Source: JBNJGB01 sp051747385
GTDB lineage: Bacteria > Myxococcota_A > UBA9042 > PHBI01 > JACKFB01
Length of the DNA stretch: 64,000 nt
Assembly (NCBI GenBank): GCA_051747385.1
Contig: JBNJGB010000011.1
Coordinates: forward strand, 62,001 to 126,000
Reading direction: 5' to 3'
The position numbers were made by a program, and so were the translations under genes. The first letter of the stretch is position 1; every line of letters starts with the position of its first letter. The notes beneath the pieces are model-generated. The model ran no database searches. It worked only from the letters and a program-made list of their open reading frames with translations, and was not told the origin of the DNA. Positions 42,601 to 49,658 of this stretch are shown one piece after another.

Positions 42601-44157
42601 GTCCTTCACCGCGTCTCCGTCTCCCGAGAAAGTCCCGGAGTCCTTCATCGGGGTGTCGGTCCCTGCGCCCGGCCCGTCTCCGGCAGCGTGGACCAGGCGC
42701 ACCGTGTCAGGGGTCCAGGTGGCGTCCTCGGGTTTCCTGACGGTGACGCGGATATCCGACTTCTCTCCCACCCACAGGACATCCGGTGCGGCCCGGGGAG
42801 CCGCGGCGAAGGCCCCGGTGGGGTCGCGGACCACCGTCACCCGGTCGCGAGCTACCGACTCGTCCCAGGCCTCGATGACGATCTCGTTGTCGCCCATTTG
42901 GAGCGGGATCGGCTCGGAGCTCCAAGAGGCGCCGACGTCGATACTCCCCGTGTTGCCGTTCGGGCCCGACCACGTGAGGGCGCTCACGTCGCCGAAAAGC
43001 ACGCCGTCTAGCACGACCTCGTGCCCGGTTGTGCGGCCCCAGCCCACCGAGCCGAGCTTCGGGTCCGGTCCAAGGACCCGCACCAGCGGCTCGGCGCTCG
43101 CATAGGGGATGCCGGGGCCGGGCTCGGTCGAGACGCACGTGCCCACGTCATCGCACGTCGTGGACTCGGGACAGGTGCCGCACGTCCCTCCACACCCGTC
43201 GTCGCCGCACTCCTTGTCGGCACACCCCGGCTCGCACGCGGCCTCGCATTGCCCGCCTGTGCAGAACGGGGCGTTCGAGGGGCACTCGCCGCAGGTGCCG
43301 CCGCATCCGTTCGGGCCGCACTCCGAGCCGGCGCAGTCGGCTACGCAGTAGCACTGCCCGCCCACGCACGCCGAACCCTCGTCACAGGAGCCGCACGTGC
43401 CGCCGCATCCATCGGGTCCGCACGTGGCGCCCTCGCACGACGGGACGCACTCCACGGTGCAGTGATCAGCGACGCAGTACGGAGCCGCCTGCGGACAGGT
43501 CCCGCAGGAGCCACCGCATCCGTCTGCTCCACACTCCTTGGAGTCGCAGTCGGGCGAGCAGGCGGCGGCGCACGTCCCCTCCACGCAATACGGCGTGGAC
43601 GTCGGACAGGATCCGCAGGAGCCTCCGCAGCCGTCGGTTCCGCACTCGGCGCTGTCGCAGTGGGGTTCGCAGATGCAGTCTCCTGCGGCGCACGTCGTGC
43701 CGTCCGGACAGGTCCCGCACGAACCTCCACACCCGTCGTCGCCGCAGACCGCCCCGGAGCAGCCAAGAGTACACTCGATGGCGCACAGACCCTCGATGCA
43801 ATACGGCGCCACCTCCGGGCAGGTGCCGCAGGAGCCTCCGCAGCCGTCGTCTCCGCACTCGAGACCGTCGCACTGCGGAGTGCAGGTCGGGCCCGTGTCG
43901 GGGACGGCGTCGTCGTTGCGCCGCGATCCGTCGTGGAGCGTGGCGTCCTGTGCCGAAGGGGCGTCCTCCTCGCGCACGTCATCCGCGGAGCCCGAATCGA
44001 GCGTATCGAGCACGTCCCCTCCCACCCAGACCTCGTCCGCGTCGGCACCCGTCACGTCGGGCGAGCCACCGCTACCCGAGGTGCATCCGATCAGGGACGC
44101 CAGGGTGACCTGGACGAGGACGAGCAGCGCGAACGAGGGTGGCCGATGTGCGGACAT
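39616..44157 (-). CDS. giant Cys-rich lipoprotein with caspase/CHAT-like segment
   Basis: 1513 residues. Lipobox LIGC (residue 25); Asp/Ser-rich spacer to ~90. Seven tandem CxxxxCGxDGCGGxCGxC units at ~95-345, two more at ~1130-1200, then EGF-like Cys clusters (CDDGDPCTLDDTC, CDDGDDVCTEEAC). Residues ~355-445 resemble an Ig/TIG domain; ~445-565 a beta domain. Residues ~650-880 resemble caspase/CHAT or C11/C25-like peptidases: GNRRAMMLAP, His721 in VVSVSAHGE, Cys838 in LVNLGACRT, then LGLGAATVTGF. A choice-of-anchor/lectin-like domain with SMSWRFYSEEFKEFCG lies at ~920-1120, and a beta-sandwich ends the chain. Likely a surface protein, possibly proteolytic. ATG at 44155-44157 follows GAGGAG. 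Confidence 0.82.
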   Translation of the reverse strand: MSAHRPPSFALLVLVQVTLASLIGCTSGSGGSPDVTGADADEVWVGGDVLDTLDSGSADDVREEDAPSAQDATLHDGSRRNDDAVPDTGPTCTPQCDGLECGDDGCGGSCGTCPEVAPYCIEGLCAIECTLGCSGAVCGDDGCGGSCGTCPDGTTCAAGDCICEPHCDSAECGTDGCGGSCGSCPTSTPYCVEGTCAAACSPDCDSKECGADGCGGSCGTCPQAAPYCVADHCTVECVPSCEGATCGPDGCGGTCGSCDEGSACVGGQCYCVADCAGSECGPNGCGGTCGECPSNAPFCTGGQCEAACEPGCADKECGDDGCGGTCGTCPESTTCDDVGTCVSTEPGPGIPYASAEPLVRVLGPDPKLGSVGWGRTTGHEVVLDGVLFGDVSALTWSGPNGNTGSIDVGASWSSEPIPLQMGDNEIVIEAWDESVARDRVTVVRDPTGAFAAAPRAAPDVLWVGEKSDIRVTVRKPEDATWTPDTVRLVHAAGDGPGAGTDTPMKDSGTFSGDGDAVKDDGEFSTFVSLACDAPGTSTFRVHVTAEDAQGQPYEARSAPVTVSCYEHVTPDQLETAEAVIEQAETALLEGSAQQAVISDLLESPSVTAAGPASGDGFGLWLQLEGGLLGAVFAAPAGTRSTAVPGDAAPALTLGNRRAMMLAPHADEFGDTDDGPDAGQIFASSLCPPFQVAADGALADSDASLDRFRRFDEYGVVSVSAHGEALFQGLPPEVQEDLYAWRHTGSQEVVSTGEAIAPDTLLQAATTCTVLEDGTNDCPLGTRCVNGEVDAGVCVDDTQADLRAGRVVVTNLGYAVTPAFFRHHARARYPRSLVNLGACRTLFDGSLASTFLGLGAATVTGFTGYVESLFAREHVLALFDGAIQGGSVAQSHSGASDPDWPGSHWALVGDTDLDLSWSGLLSPDFEAIDVHGSGWTVEGDGRLVSALGSATAPSGDRMALVSTGLGHTVQSGLFSQTFCPPDEATGLSMSWRFYSEEFKEFCGSEFQDSFVTQVEGPDEDISEIEIQADDLCPPNEGSCGPCVEPTPCASKCMAEPGCYSEPDTGLCVGEYQCTCGRYASGLTPSDVDFDQGGVFHTEWREFVLPLGDASEPGPITLRFMATDTGDSIFDTVVLVDDVTPCAPDCTGKECGDDGCGGTCGACASDDVCIEGACCTPSCLGKACGGDGCGGSCGTCDDANACTLESCVDGACYYTPDQTPGCCGKAADCQDDDPCTLDVCEDFECAHPPVPDEEQLACDDGDPCTLDDTCASGSCVGGPLDDTCCAGDEECDDGDDVCTEEACIDGHCSYSPTGVEGCCEVQPVTWTFEQSPPFTFTATSAPCGWQIAVTYQSTSGVRTLYYGDPADDDYDCGVNAGTATSPLVELPAGAAYALSFDLLMDTQPDADLDRLTVRAVAADGSYDILLWGKSALETGTQWHTYQRDISALAGTAFRLVFDFDTVGGTANDGLGVFVDDVVVGSSCVPAPCTSNEDCHDGLAETLDACTPTGCAWQFE

Positions 44158-44458
44158 GTCTCGAACTCCTCATGGATTCGAGCGGAGCGTCGCACGCACC
44201 TGCGTGACCGGTGGAGGCCGCTCCTGCGAGCGCGTGAAACCGCGCGGCCCCTTGCCCGGCGCGACCCACGCGGGCCTCGATCGCCTCGTCCGTGTGGCGG
44301 AGGTACGTCGACGCGATCAGGCCGCCCCGGGGCCTCTATCTCACCGCCCCCGATGACGTGGCGCGCCGCCACGGCGGCGACTGCGCCCGGCAAGAAAGGC
44401 CCCCGGGGCGACCTCCGTGCGCGACTCTCCCCGGCGGCATGAGCGAATCCGTCGACGC
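44158..44458. other. intergenic region, no gene seen
   Basis: 301 bp between the HepT stop and the giant lipoprotein start, both on the minus strand. No ORF supported; no clear terminator. Probably contains the lipoprotein promoter. Confidence 0.4.
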
Positions 44459-44866
44459 TCAGACCCTCTCCCTCACCATCGCCACGAAGCGCCGGAAGTC
44501 TCCGAGTCGGTGCTCGACCACGTCGCGCACGATGTCGGGACGGACCTCCTCATAGCCGTGCACGAGGATGTTCCGGAAACCGATCATGCGCCCCATGGTC
44601 TCGGCCATCGTCGAGTCCAGCCAACCGCTCCGCGACAGCAGGTCGAACAACTCACGGTTCGTCGCAGGCTCTCCCAGGCGCTGGTCGGAGACGATGTGGG
44701 ATGCGATGTCCTGGGCCGCCTGGATGGCGATCTGGAGCGTGCGCTCCGTGAAGCGCTCAGCTCGCACGTCGACCGTGATCTCCTCCGGTGCGACGAGCGT
44801 CTCCAGCTCTCGGAGGCACGTCTCGATCCGCGCGAGCTTCTTGGCGACCAGGCGCTCGTCGGTCAT
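44459..44866 (-). CDS. hepT: HepT-like toxin (DUF86 / HEPN ribonuclease)
   Basis: 135 residues, all-helical HEPN protein with the RNase motif R-x4-H-x-Y: FRNILVHGYEEV (Arg98, His103, Tyr105). HepT toxins cut RNA and are neutralised by the adjacent MntA antitoxin by AMPylation of the Tyr. Its ATG overlaps the stop of the upstream nucleotidyltransferase gene by four bases. Intact. Confidence 0.92.
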   Translation of the reverse strand: MTDERLVAKKLARIETCLRELETLVAPEEITVDVRAERFTERTLQIAIQAAQDIASHIVSDQRLGEPATNRELFDLLSRSGWLDSTMAETMGRMIGFRNILVHGYEEVRPDIVRDVVEHRLGDFRRFVAMVRERV

Positions 44867-45270
44867 CGACCGGCTCCGCCGCGGCGATACTCCTCGAGGA
44901 CCGGCAGCAGGTCCCAGTACTCGTTCCGGCGGCGGACCTCGAAGCGCATCCTACGGCTCGGATCCCGGTCGCACACGAGGACGTCGTCGCGCAGCACCCG
45001 GTGAACCAGATCCGGGGGCGCCTCGTTCAGCGCCACCACCTGGACCGGCAGTCGGAGGATCGCCTCCAGGTCGCGCTCCAGGTCCCAGACGAGCGACATC
45101 CCTTCGAAGGTCCGCTCGGGTGGCGTCTCGAAGAGGACCCCCAGGTCCACGTCGCTGCTCGGACGTTCGCGACCGCGGGCGCGGCTGCCGAAGAGGTACG
45201 CGCAGACGATGCCGTCGTCGCGTTCCGCGAAGAAGCCGCGCAGCCTCTGCTCCAAGTCAGTCCGCTCCAT
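44863..45270 (-). CDS. mntA: MntA-like minimal nucleotidyltransferase antitoxin
   Basis: 135 residues, pol-beta fold: AYLFGSRARGRERPSSDVDLG has G-S-x10-D-x-D (Gly28-Ser29, Asp40, Asp42), then IEALL-type helix LERDLEAILRLPVQVVALNEA with the third acid region. Upstream partner of HepT in the type VII toxin-antitoxin system. ATG at 45268-45270. Confidence 0.92.
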   Translation of the reverse strand: MERTDLEQRLRGFFAERDDGIVCAYLFGSRARGRERPSSDVDLGVLFETPPERTFEGMSLVWDLERDLEAILRLPVQVVALNEAPPDLVHRVLRDDVLVCDRDPSRRMRFEVRRRNEYWDLLPVLEEYRRGGAGR

Positions 45271-45308
45271 GGCGGCAGGCTACCACGGCGGCGGCCCGGC
45301 AGCGCATC

Positions 45309-45334
45309 CTGAGAGAACTCTCAGAGCGCTCTCA
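45309..45334 (+). promoter_or_regulatory. direct and inverted repeats, candidate response-regulator box
   Basis: CTCTCA occurs at 45318-45323 and 45329-45334, an 11-bp period typical of OmpR/PhoB-family sites. The first copy is also half of a perfect palindrome CTGAGAG-AA-CTCTCAG (45309-45324). It lies 60-85 bp upstream of the cytochrome b561 ATG. Confidence 0.45.
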
Positions 45335-45393
45335 TGAAGCTCGGGCGTGGCGGGTCCATGGTGTCGGTGAGACGCTCTTCAAGGAGGTCCGAC

Positions 45394-46131
45394 ATGAAGC
45401 GCATCCTCGTCTGGGACGTTCCGATCCGACTCTTCCACTGGCTGCTCGCCGGGTCGTTCGTCGCCGCCTTCCTCATCGCGAACACGACGGACGACGACGG
45501 CGCCGCCTTCGGCGTCCACATGATCCTCGGCCTGATCATGGCCTTCATGGTCGCGCTGCGCCTGGTGTGGGGGCTGGTCGGCTCCCGCTGGTCCCGCTTC
45601 GGCTCCTTCTCGCTCGGCCCGGCCGCGCTCGCCCGCTACCTCCGCGAGGCGCTCACGGGCGGCGGGGAGCGCCACGCGGGGCACAACCCGGCCTCGGCCC
45701 TGGCGGCCGTCCTCATCTTCGGCTTCGTCCTCGGCCTGGCGGGCACCGGCCTGCTCATGTCGAGCGGCAGCGAGGCCGCCGAGGAGGTCCACGAGGTCCT
45801 CGCCTGGGCGCTCCTCGTCGTCGTGGGCGCCCACGTCGCGGGCGTCGCCTGGCACTCCATCCGCCACCGGGAGAACCTGCCCATGAGCATGGTCGACGGT
45901 CGCAAGGAGGCCGAGCCCTCCGCGGCCATCCCCTCCTCGCGAGCCGTGGTCGGGCTCGTCTTCCTGGCCCTCACCGGGCTGTGGGCCGGCGGCCTCTTCC
46001 GAAGCTGGGACCCGGCCACCAGCCAGCTCACCGTCCCCGTCGTCGGCTCCACCCTCTACCTCGGCGAGGGCGAGGAGCACGAGGAGCACGAGGGCTACGG
46101 CGAGTACGAGGAGCACGAGGACGACGACTGA
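45394..46131 (+). CDS. cytochrome b561 domain membrane protein
   Basis: 245 residues. KRILVWDVPIRLFHWLLAGSF is the hallmark start of diheme cytochrome b561 (His of FHWLL), with further His in FGVHMILGLI, EEVHEVLAWALL and VVGAHVAGVAWHSIRHRE as heme ligands. The C-terminus has an extra membrane helix and a tail rich in Glu and His (EEHEEHEGYGEYEEHEDDD), a possible metal-binding end. Moves electrons from the quinone pool to a periplasmic acceptor. ATG at 45394 is six bases after AAGGAGG. Confidence 0.9.
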   Translation: MKRILVWDVPIRLFHWLLAGSFVAAFLIANTTDDDGAAFGVHMILGLIMAFMVALRLVWGLVGSRWSRFGSFSLGPAALARYLREALTGGGERHAGHNPASALAAVLIFGFVLGLAGTGLLMSSGSEAAEEVHEVLAWALLVVVGAHVAGVAWHSIRHRENLPMSMVDGRKEAEPSAAIPSSRAVVGLVFLALTGLWAGGLFRSWDPATSQLTVPVVGSTLYLGEGEEHEEHEGYGEYEEHEDDD

Positions 46132-46146
46132 GCCCGTCCCCCGGGC

Positions 46147-48300
46147 TCAGGGCGCCTCCAGAAGGCGGCGGCGTCCCTGCTCGAAGTCCAGCTCCAGCAC
46201 CTCGTCCCCGAACGGGACGCGGGTCACGAGCGAGCCGTGCTCCGTCTGCTGGTGGGCGTTGTCCCAGCGCGGGTAGGGGCCGATGTCCACGGGCTCGCCC
46301 TCGACCGTCATGGCGCCCGTCCAGCCGACGCGGACCTCGCCCAGGCTCGGGGAGTCGTAGACCACCTCCCCGTCGGCGGAGACCCCGGCCTGGACGATGC
46401 CGTCGGCGAAGGCCTTGAAGTCGCCGTGCTCCTCGGCGCTGCCCAGCTCCACGATCCAGACGTTGTCCACGCCGGGGACCGCCAGCTCGTAGTCGTTGTC
46501 CTCGGACCAGGTCGCCTCCTCGCGCGACCACAGCGCGACGTAGGAGTCCCCCTTCCGGCCCATCACCCAGTGGCCGCTCTCCACCACCTCGTCGAAGGCG
46601 CTCCGGGGGAAGTAGGCGTGGTTCAGCTCCGCGCTCACCATGTCCTCGAACAGGGGCTCCATGGGCTCCCGGCCGTACTGGATGACGCCGACGTTCTCGT
46701 GGAGCGTCACCCGCGGCAGCCAGCCGCCGTTCCACGGGTCGTTGACGGCCAGGTCCCCGCCGCCCAGGGCGTCGATGCCGCCGGGCGCCACCGTCAGGAC
46801 CAGCGCCTCCCGGTCCAGGCTCGCCTGCCACATGATGGTCTGGGCGTTCCACAGGCCCGGCTTCCAGTCCTGCGCACCGGCGAGCTGGTAGTCGGGCGTC
46901 CGGTAGACGTAGGTGTCCACCGACTCGAGCGCCAGGCCGCGCGCCAGGGGCCCGAGCTGCTCCGCCAGGTCCACCAGCTCCGGCGTGCCCACCGCCCCGC
47001 GGAGCAGGTCCAGGAGGCTGTCCGGCAGGCTCCCGAACAGGAAGCCGTCCCACAGGTCGTACTCCTCCATGACCATCATCGACCCGTTGATCGTCAGCGG
47101 GTGCGCGATGGCCTGAAGGCCCGCCCACACGACCACGTCGTCGAGGCCCTCGTAGCTGATCCCGTAGTCGGGGCCGTCCGCCACGTCGAAGCTGTCGCGC
47201 TGCTTGTGCTCGTGGCGCTCGCGCACGGCCTCGGCCAGGTCCTCCAGCAGCGGCGGCGGGGCCCAGCCGTCTCCCGTGGCCAGGAAGGAGGCCCCGAAGC
47301 TGGTCCCCCCGTCGTGCTCGCCCAGGCCCAGCGCGATCCAGGCGAACTCGCTGGTGCTGTCGTTCATGCCGCCCTTCCACTTGCTGGGATAGGTGCGGCC
47401 GTGGGTCGTGGCGAAGTACCCGTCGTACATGTTGTTGAGGAGGTCCAGCGCGATGATGTCGAGCACCATCGCGGCCTTGGTCCGGATGTGCGGGTCCTCT
47501 GCAAAGTCGACGAGGTTGAGCAGCGCCGGGATGTCCTCGTTGAAGTAGACGTTGGAGTGCCACTCCGAGAAGCCGAAGCGCCCGCGCAGGTCCAGCCAAC
47601 GCTCCAGGCGGGGCAGGGCGTGGGCCACGTGCTCGTCGCCCGTCATGCCGGAGTTGGAGAACACCGTGTCCGGCCAGCGCTGGCCCACCAGGAGCTCCGC
47701 CGAGTGGTAGAGGATCTGGTGGTTCTCGGTCCAGTAGGACATCTGATCCTCGCCGGGCTCGTCGATCCAGTACTTGAAGCCCAGCAGCGACTCCTCGATC
47801 CGGGTCCGGCGGTCCTCGCCCAGGGCCCCGGTCACGTCGTCGAGGTAGAGCATCCGGACCAGGCCGGCGGTCCGGAAGTCGGCCGTGTCCTCCCGCGCCG
47901 CCAGCTTGGCGATGGCGGCGTCGATGGCGTCGTCGTCGTAGGTCGTCTCCCCGGCGGCCACCCGGCAGGCCTGCTCATAGAAGCCGCCGCGGTCGATGCA
48001 GTGGTCGAAGTAGGCCTGCTTGCGGGCGAGGAACGCCTCGGACGGCTCCAGGGGAAGCTCCACGACGGGCGGTCCGGCGTCGACCTCGGGTCCAGCGTCG
48101 ATCTCCGGTCCGGCGTCGATCTCCGGTCCGGCGTCGTCGGTCGTGTCGTCGGCGACGTCGGGTGGCGTCACGGCGTCGGCGTCCGGCCCCGCGACGGCGT
48201 CGGCGTCCTGCTCCTCGAGGGCGAGGTTGACCGTCTCCGTGTCGCAGGCGACGAGGGCCAGGCAGGCCAGGGCGAGGAGGGCAGGCGTCGAGCGGATCAT
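46147..48300 (-). CDS. large lipoprotein, possible (alpha/alpha)-toroid carbohydrate-active protein
   Basis: 717 residues. Lipobox ALVAC (residue ~19); Asp-rich spacer with tandem DAGPEI/DAGPEV units (about 55-77). About 90-520 is helical with SYWTENHQILYHSAELLVGQ, LDLRGRFGFSEWHSN, PLTINGSMMVME and a Trp/Tyr/His-rich pattern like (alpha/alpha)-toroid lyases and hydrolases. The last ~200 residues are beta-rich, as in the second domain of such enzymes. I do not recognise a named family. ATG at 48298-48300 lies five bases after GGGAG. Converges closely with the b561 gene (15 bp). Confidence 0.78.
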   Translation of the reverse strand: MIRSTPALLALACLALVACDTETVNLALEEQDADAVAGPDADAVTPPDVADDTTDDAGPEIDAGPEIDAGPEVDAGPPVVELPLEPSEAFLARKQAYFDHCIDRGGFYEQACRVAAGETTYDDDAIDAAIAKLAAREDTADFRTAGLVRMLYLDDVTGALGEDRRTRIEESLLGFKYWIDEPGEDQMSYWTENHQILYHSAELLVGQRWPDTVFSNSGMTGDEHVAHALPRLERWLDLRGRFGFSEWHSNVYFNEDIPALLNLVDFAEDPHIRTKAAMVLDIIALDLLNNMYDGYFATTHGRTYPSKWKGGMNDSTSEFAWIALGLGEHDGGTSFGASFLATGDGWAPPPLLEDLAEAVRERHEHKQRDSFDVADGPDYGISYEGLDDVVVWAGLQAIAHPLTINGSMMVMEEYDLWDGFLFGSLPDSLLDLLRGAVGTPELVDLAEQLGPLARGLALESVDTYVYRTPDYQLAGAQDWKPGLWNAQTIMWQASLDREALVLTVAPGGIDALGGGDLAVNDPWNGGWLPRVTLHENVGVIQYGREPMEPLFEDMVSAELNHAYFPRSAFDEVVESGHWVMGRKGDSYVALWSREEATWSEDNDYELAVPGVDNVWIVELGSAEEHGDFKAFADGIVQAGVSADGEVVYDSPSLGEVRVGWTGAMTVEGEPVDIGPYPRWDNAHQQTEHGSLVTRVPFGDEVLELDFEQGRRRLLEAP

Positions 48301-48496
48301 CGGACTCCCGGGGCCGTGGGGGCGACCGCGGCGCCGACACCGGCGAACATGTCACCCGGTGCCAGCGCCGCGTGTCGGCATGGTGGCGGTCCCGGGCCAC
48401 CCGACGCAAGGAGGCGGCCGATACCGTCAGCCCGGCACTCGCTTCACGAACGCGGGCGGCAGGGCGAGGGTCGGGCCGGCCCGGCAGCGTGCGAGA

Positions 48497-49561
48497 TCAC
48501 CCGGCGAGCTGCTCGGAGGCCATGCGCGTGCCCTCGACGCGGGCGCGGATCTTGGCGAACGCGCGGTCCCGGGCGGTGGAGCGGTCGTCGTTGAACGGGG
48601 AGAAGCCGCAGTCGTCCGTCGTGCCCAGTCGCTGAAGCGGCAGGAACTCGGCGGCCTCCAGCGTCCGGTCCCTTACGGCCTCCGGCGACTCGATGTCGGG
48701 ATCGATCGGGTCGACGACGCCGACGAAGATGCGCTGGTCGTCCCGGGAGCACTCGCGGACGATGCCCAGCACCCGCCGGCGGTCGGGCTCGCTCGCGAGC
48801 TGCATGTAGAAGCGCCCCGCGTGTATGCGGAACAGGTCGGGCAGCAGGTCGGCGTAGTCCACGTCCAGGCTGTGGGTGGAGTCCAGGTCCCCGCCGGGGC
48901 AGGTGTGGACGCCGATGCGCTTGCGCTCCTCGTCGGAGAAGCGGTCCAGGACCCGGTTGTTCAGGTCTACGAAGTGGTGCAGCAGGTCCTTGGAGGGGTC
49001 GAGCTTCACGGCCAGGCGGCCCTCGGTGAAGTCGAGCTGGACCACGTGGGCGCCCCCCTCGAGGCATCCCCGGATCTCGGAGACGCCCTCCTCCACCAGG
49101 TCGTCGAGGAAGCGCTCGAGGGGATAGCCCGGGACGCCCTCCTCCGGGTAGACGAGGCGGAGGGCCGAGGGCGCGATGACGGCCTGCTTGACCGGGACGC
49201 TCGTGTATCGCCTCGCCTCCGCGAGGAACGTGTCGGCCTTCACGGCGTACCGGAACGGACCGCGCACCAGCCGGGGCAGCCGCCGCACGTGCCCGTCGGC
49301 GAAGGGGATCTCCACGCCGCCCGGCTCTACGTTGTCGAGGCCCTCCAGGGGATAGGTGGCGAAGCTGGCCTTGCGCTGCTCCCCGTCGGTGATGACCGGT
49401 GAGCCCGTCTCCTCGAAGCGCCGGATGGTGTCGCGCACCGCCTCCTCGAAGCGCGGCTCCAGGTCGCTCCGGCCCATGCGGCCCTCGCGGAACGCCTCCA
49501 GGGCGTCGAGGAGCGCGGGCGGGCGGGGGATGCTGCCGATGGGCTCGGTCGGGATGCGCAC
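48497..49561 (-). CDS. MetE-core-like cobalamin-independent methyltransferase
   Basis: 354 residues, corresponding to the C-terminal catalytic barrel of MetE without the N-terminal domain. It begins TEPIGSIPRP and keeps the zinc ligands: His219 and Cys221 in VHTCPGGD and Cys318 in TDDCGFSPF; EVxQLD-like HVVQLDFTE is at 172-180. Related enzymes use methyl donors other than methyl-THF-polyglutamate, or act as core-MetE in archaea and some bacteria. Start GTG at 49559-49561, six bases after GGAGGAGG. Confidence 0.87.
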   Translation of the reverse strand: MRIPTEPIGSIPRPPALLDALEAFREGRMGRSDLEPRFEEAVRDTIRRFEETGSPVITDGEQRKASFATYPLEGLDNVEPGGVEIPFADGHVRRLPRLVRGPFRYAVKADTFLAEARRYTSVPVKQAVIAPSALRLVYPEEGVPGYPLERFLDDLVEEGVSEIRGCLEGGAHVVQLDFTEGRLAVKLDPSKDLLHHFVDLNNRVLDRFSDEERKRIGVHTCPGGDLDSTHSLDVDYADLLPDLFRIHAGRFYMQLASEPDRRRVLGIVRECSRDDQRIFVGVVDPIDPDIESPEAVRDRTLEAAEFLPLQRLGTTDDCGFSPFNDDRSTARDRAFAKIRARVEGTRMASEQLAG

Positions 49562-49658
49562 GGCGGACCTCCTCCCTGGGGGCGCACAGGGATCGGGGCT
49601 GTGGGGATGCCCCGATGGTAGGGGGCGCTCCAGCGCCTGTCACCCGCCGGGAGGACCG

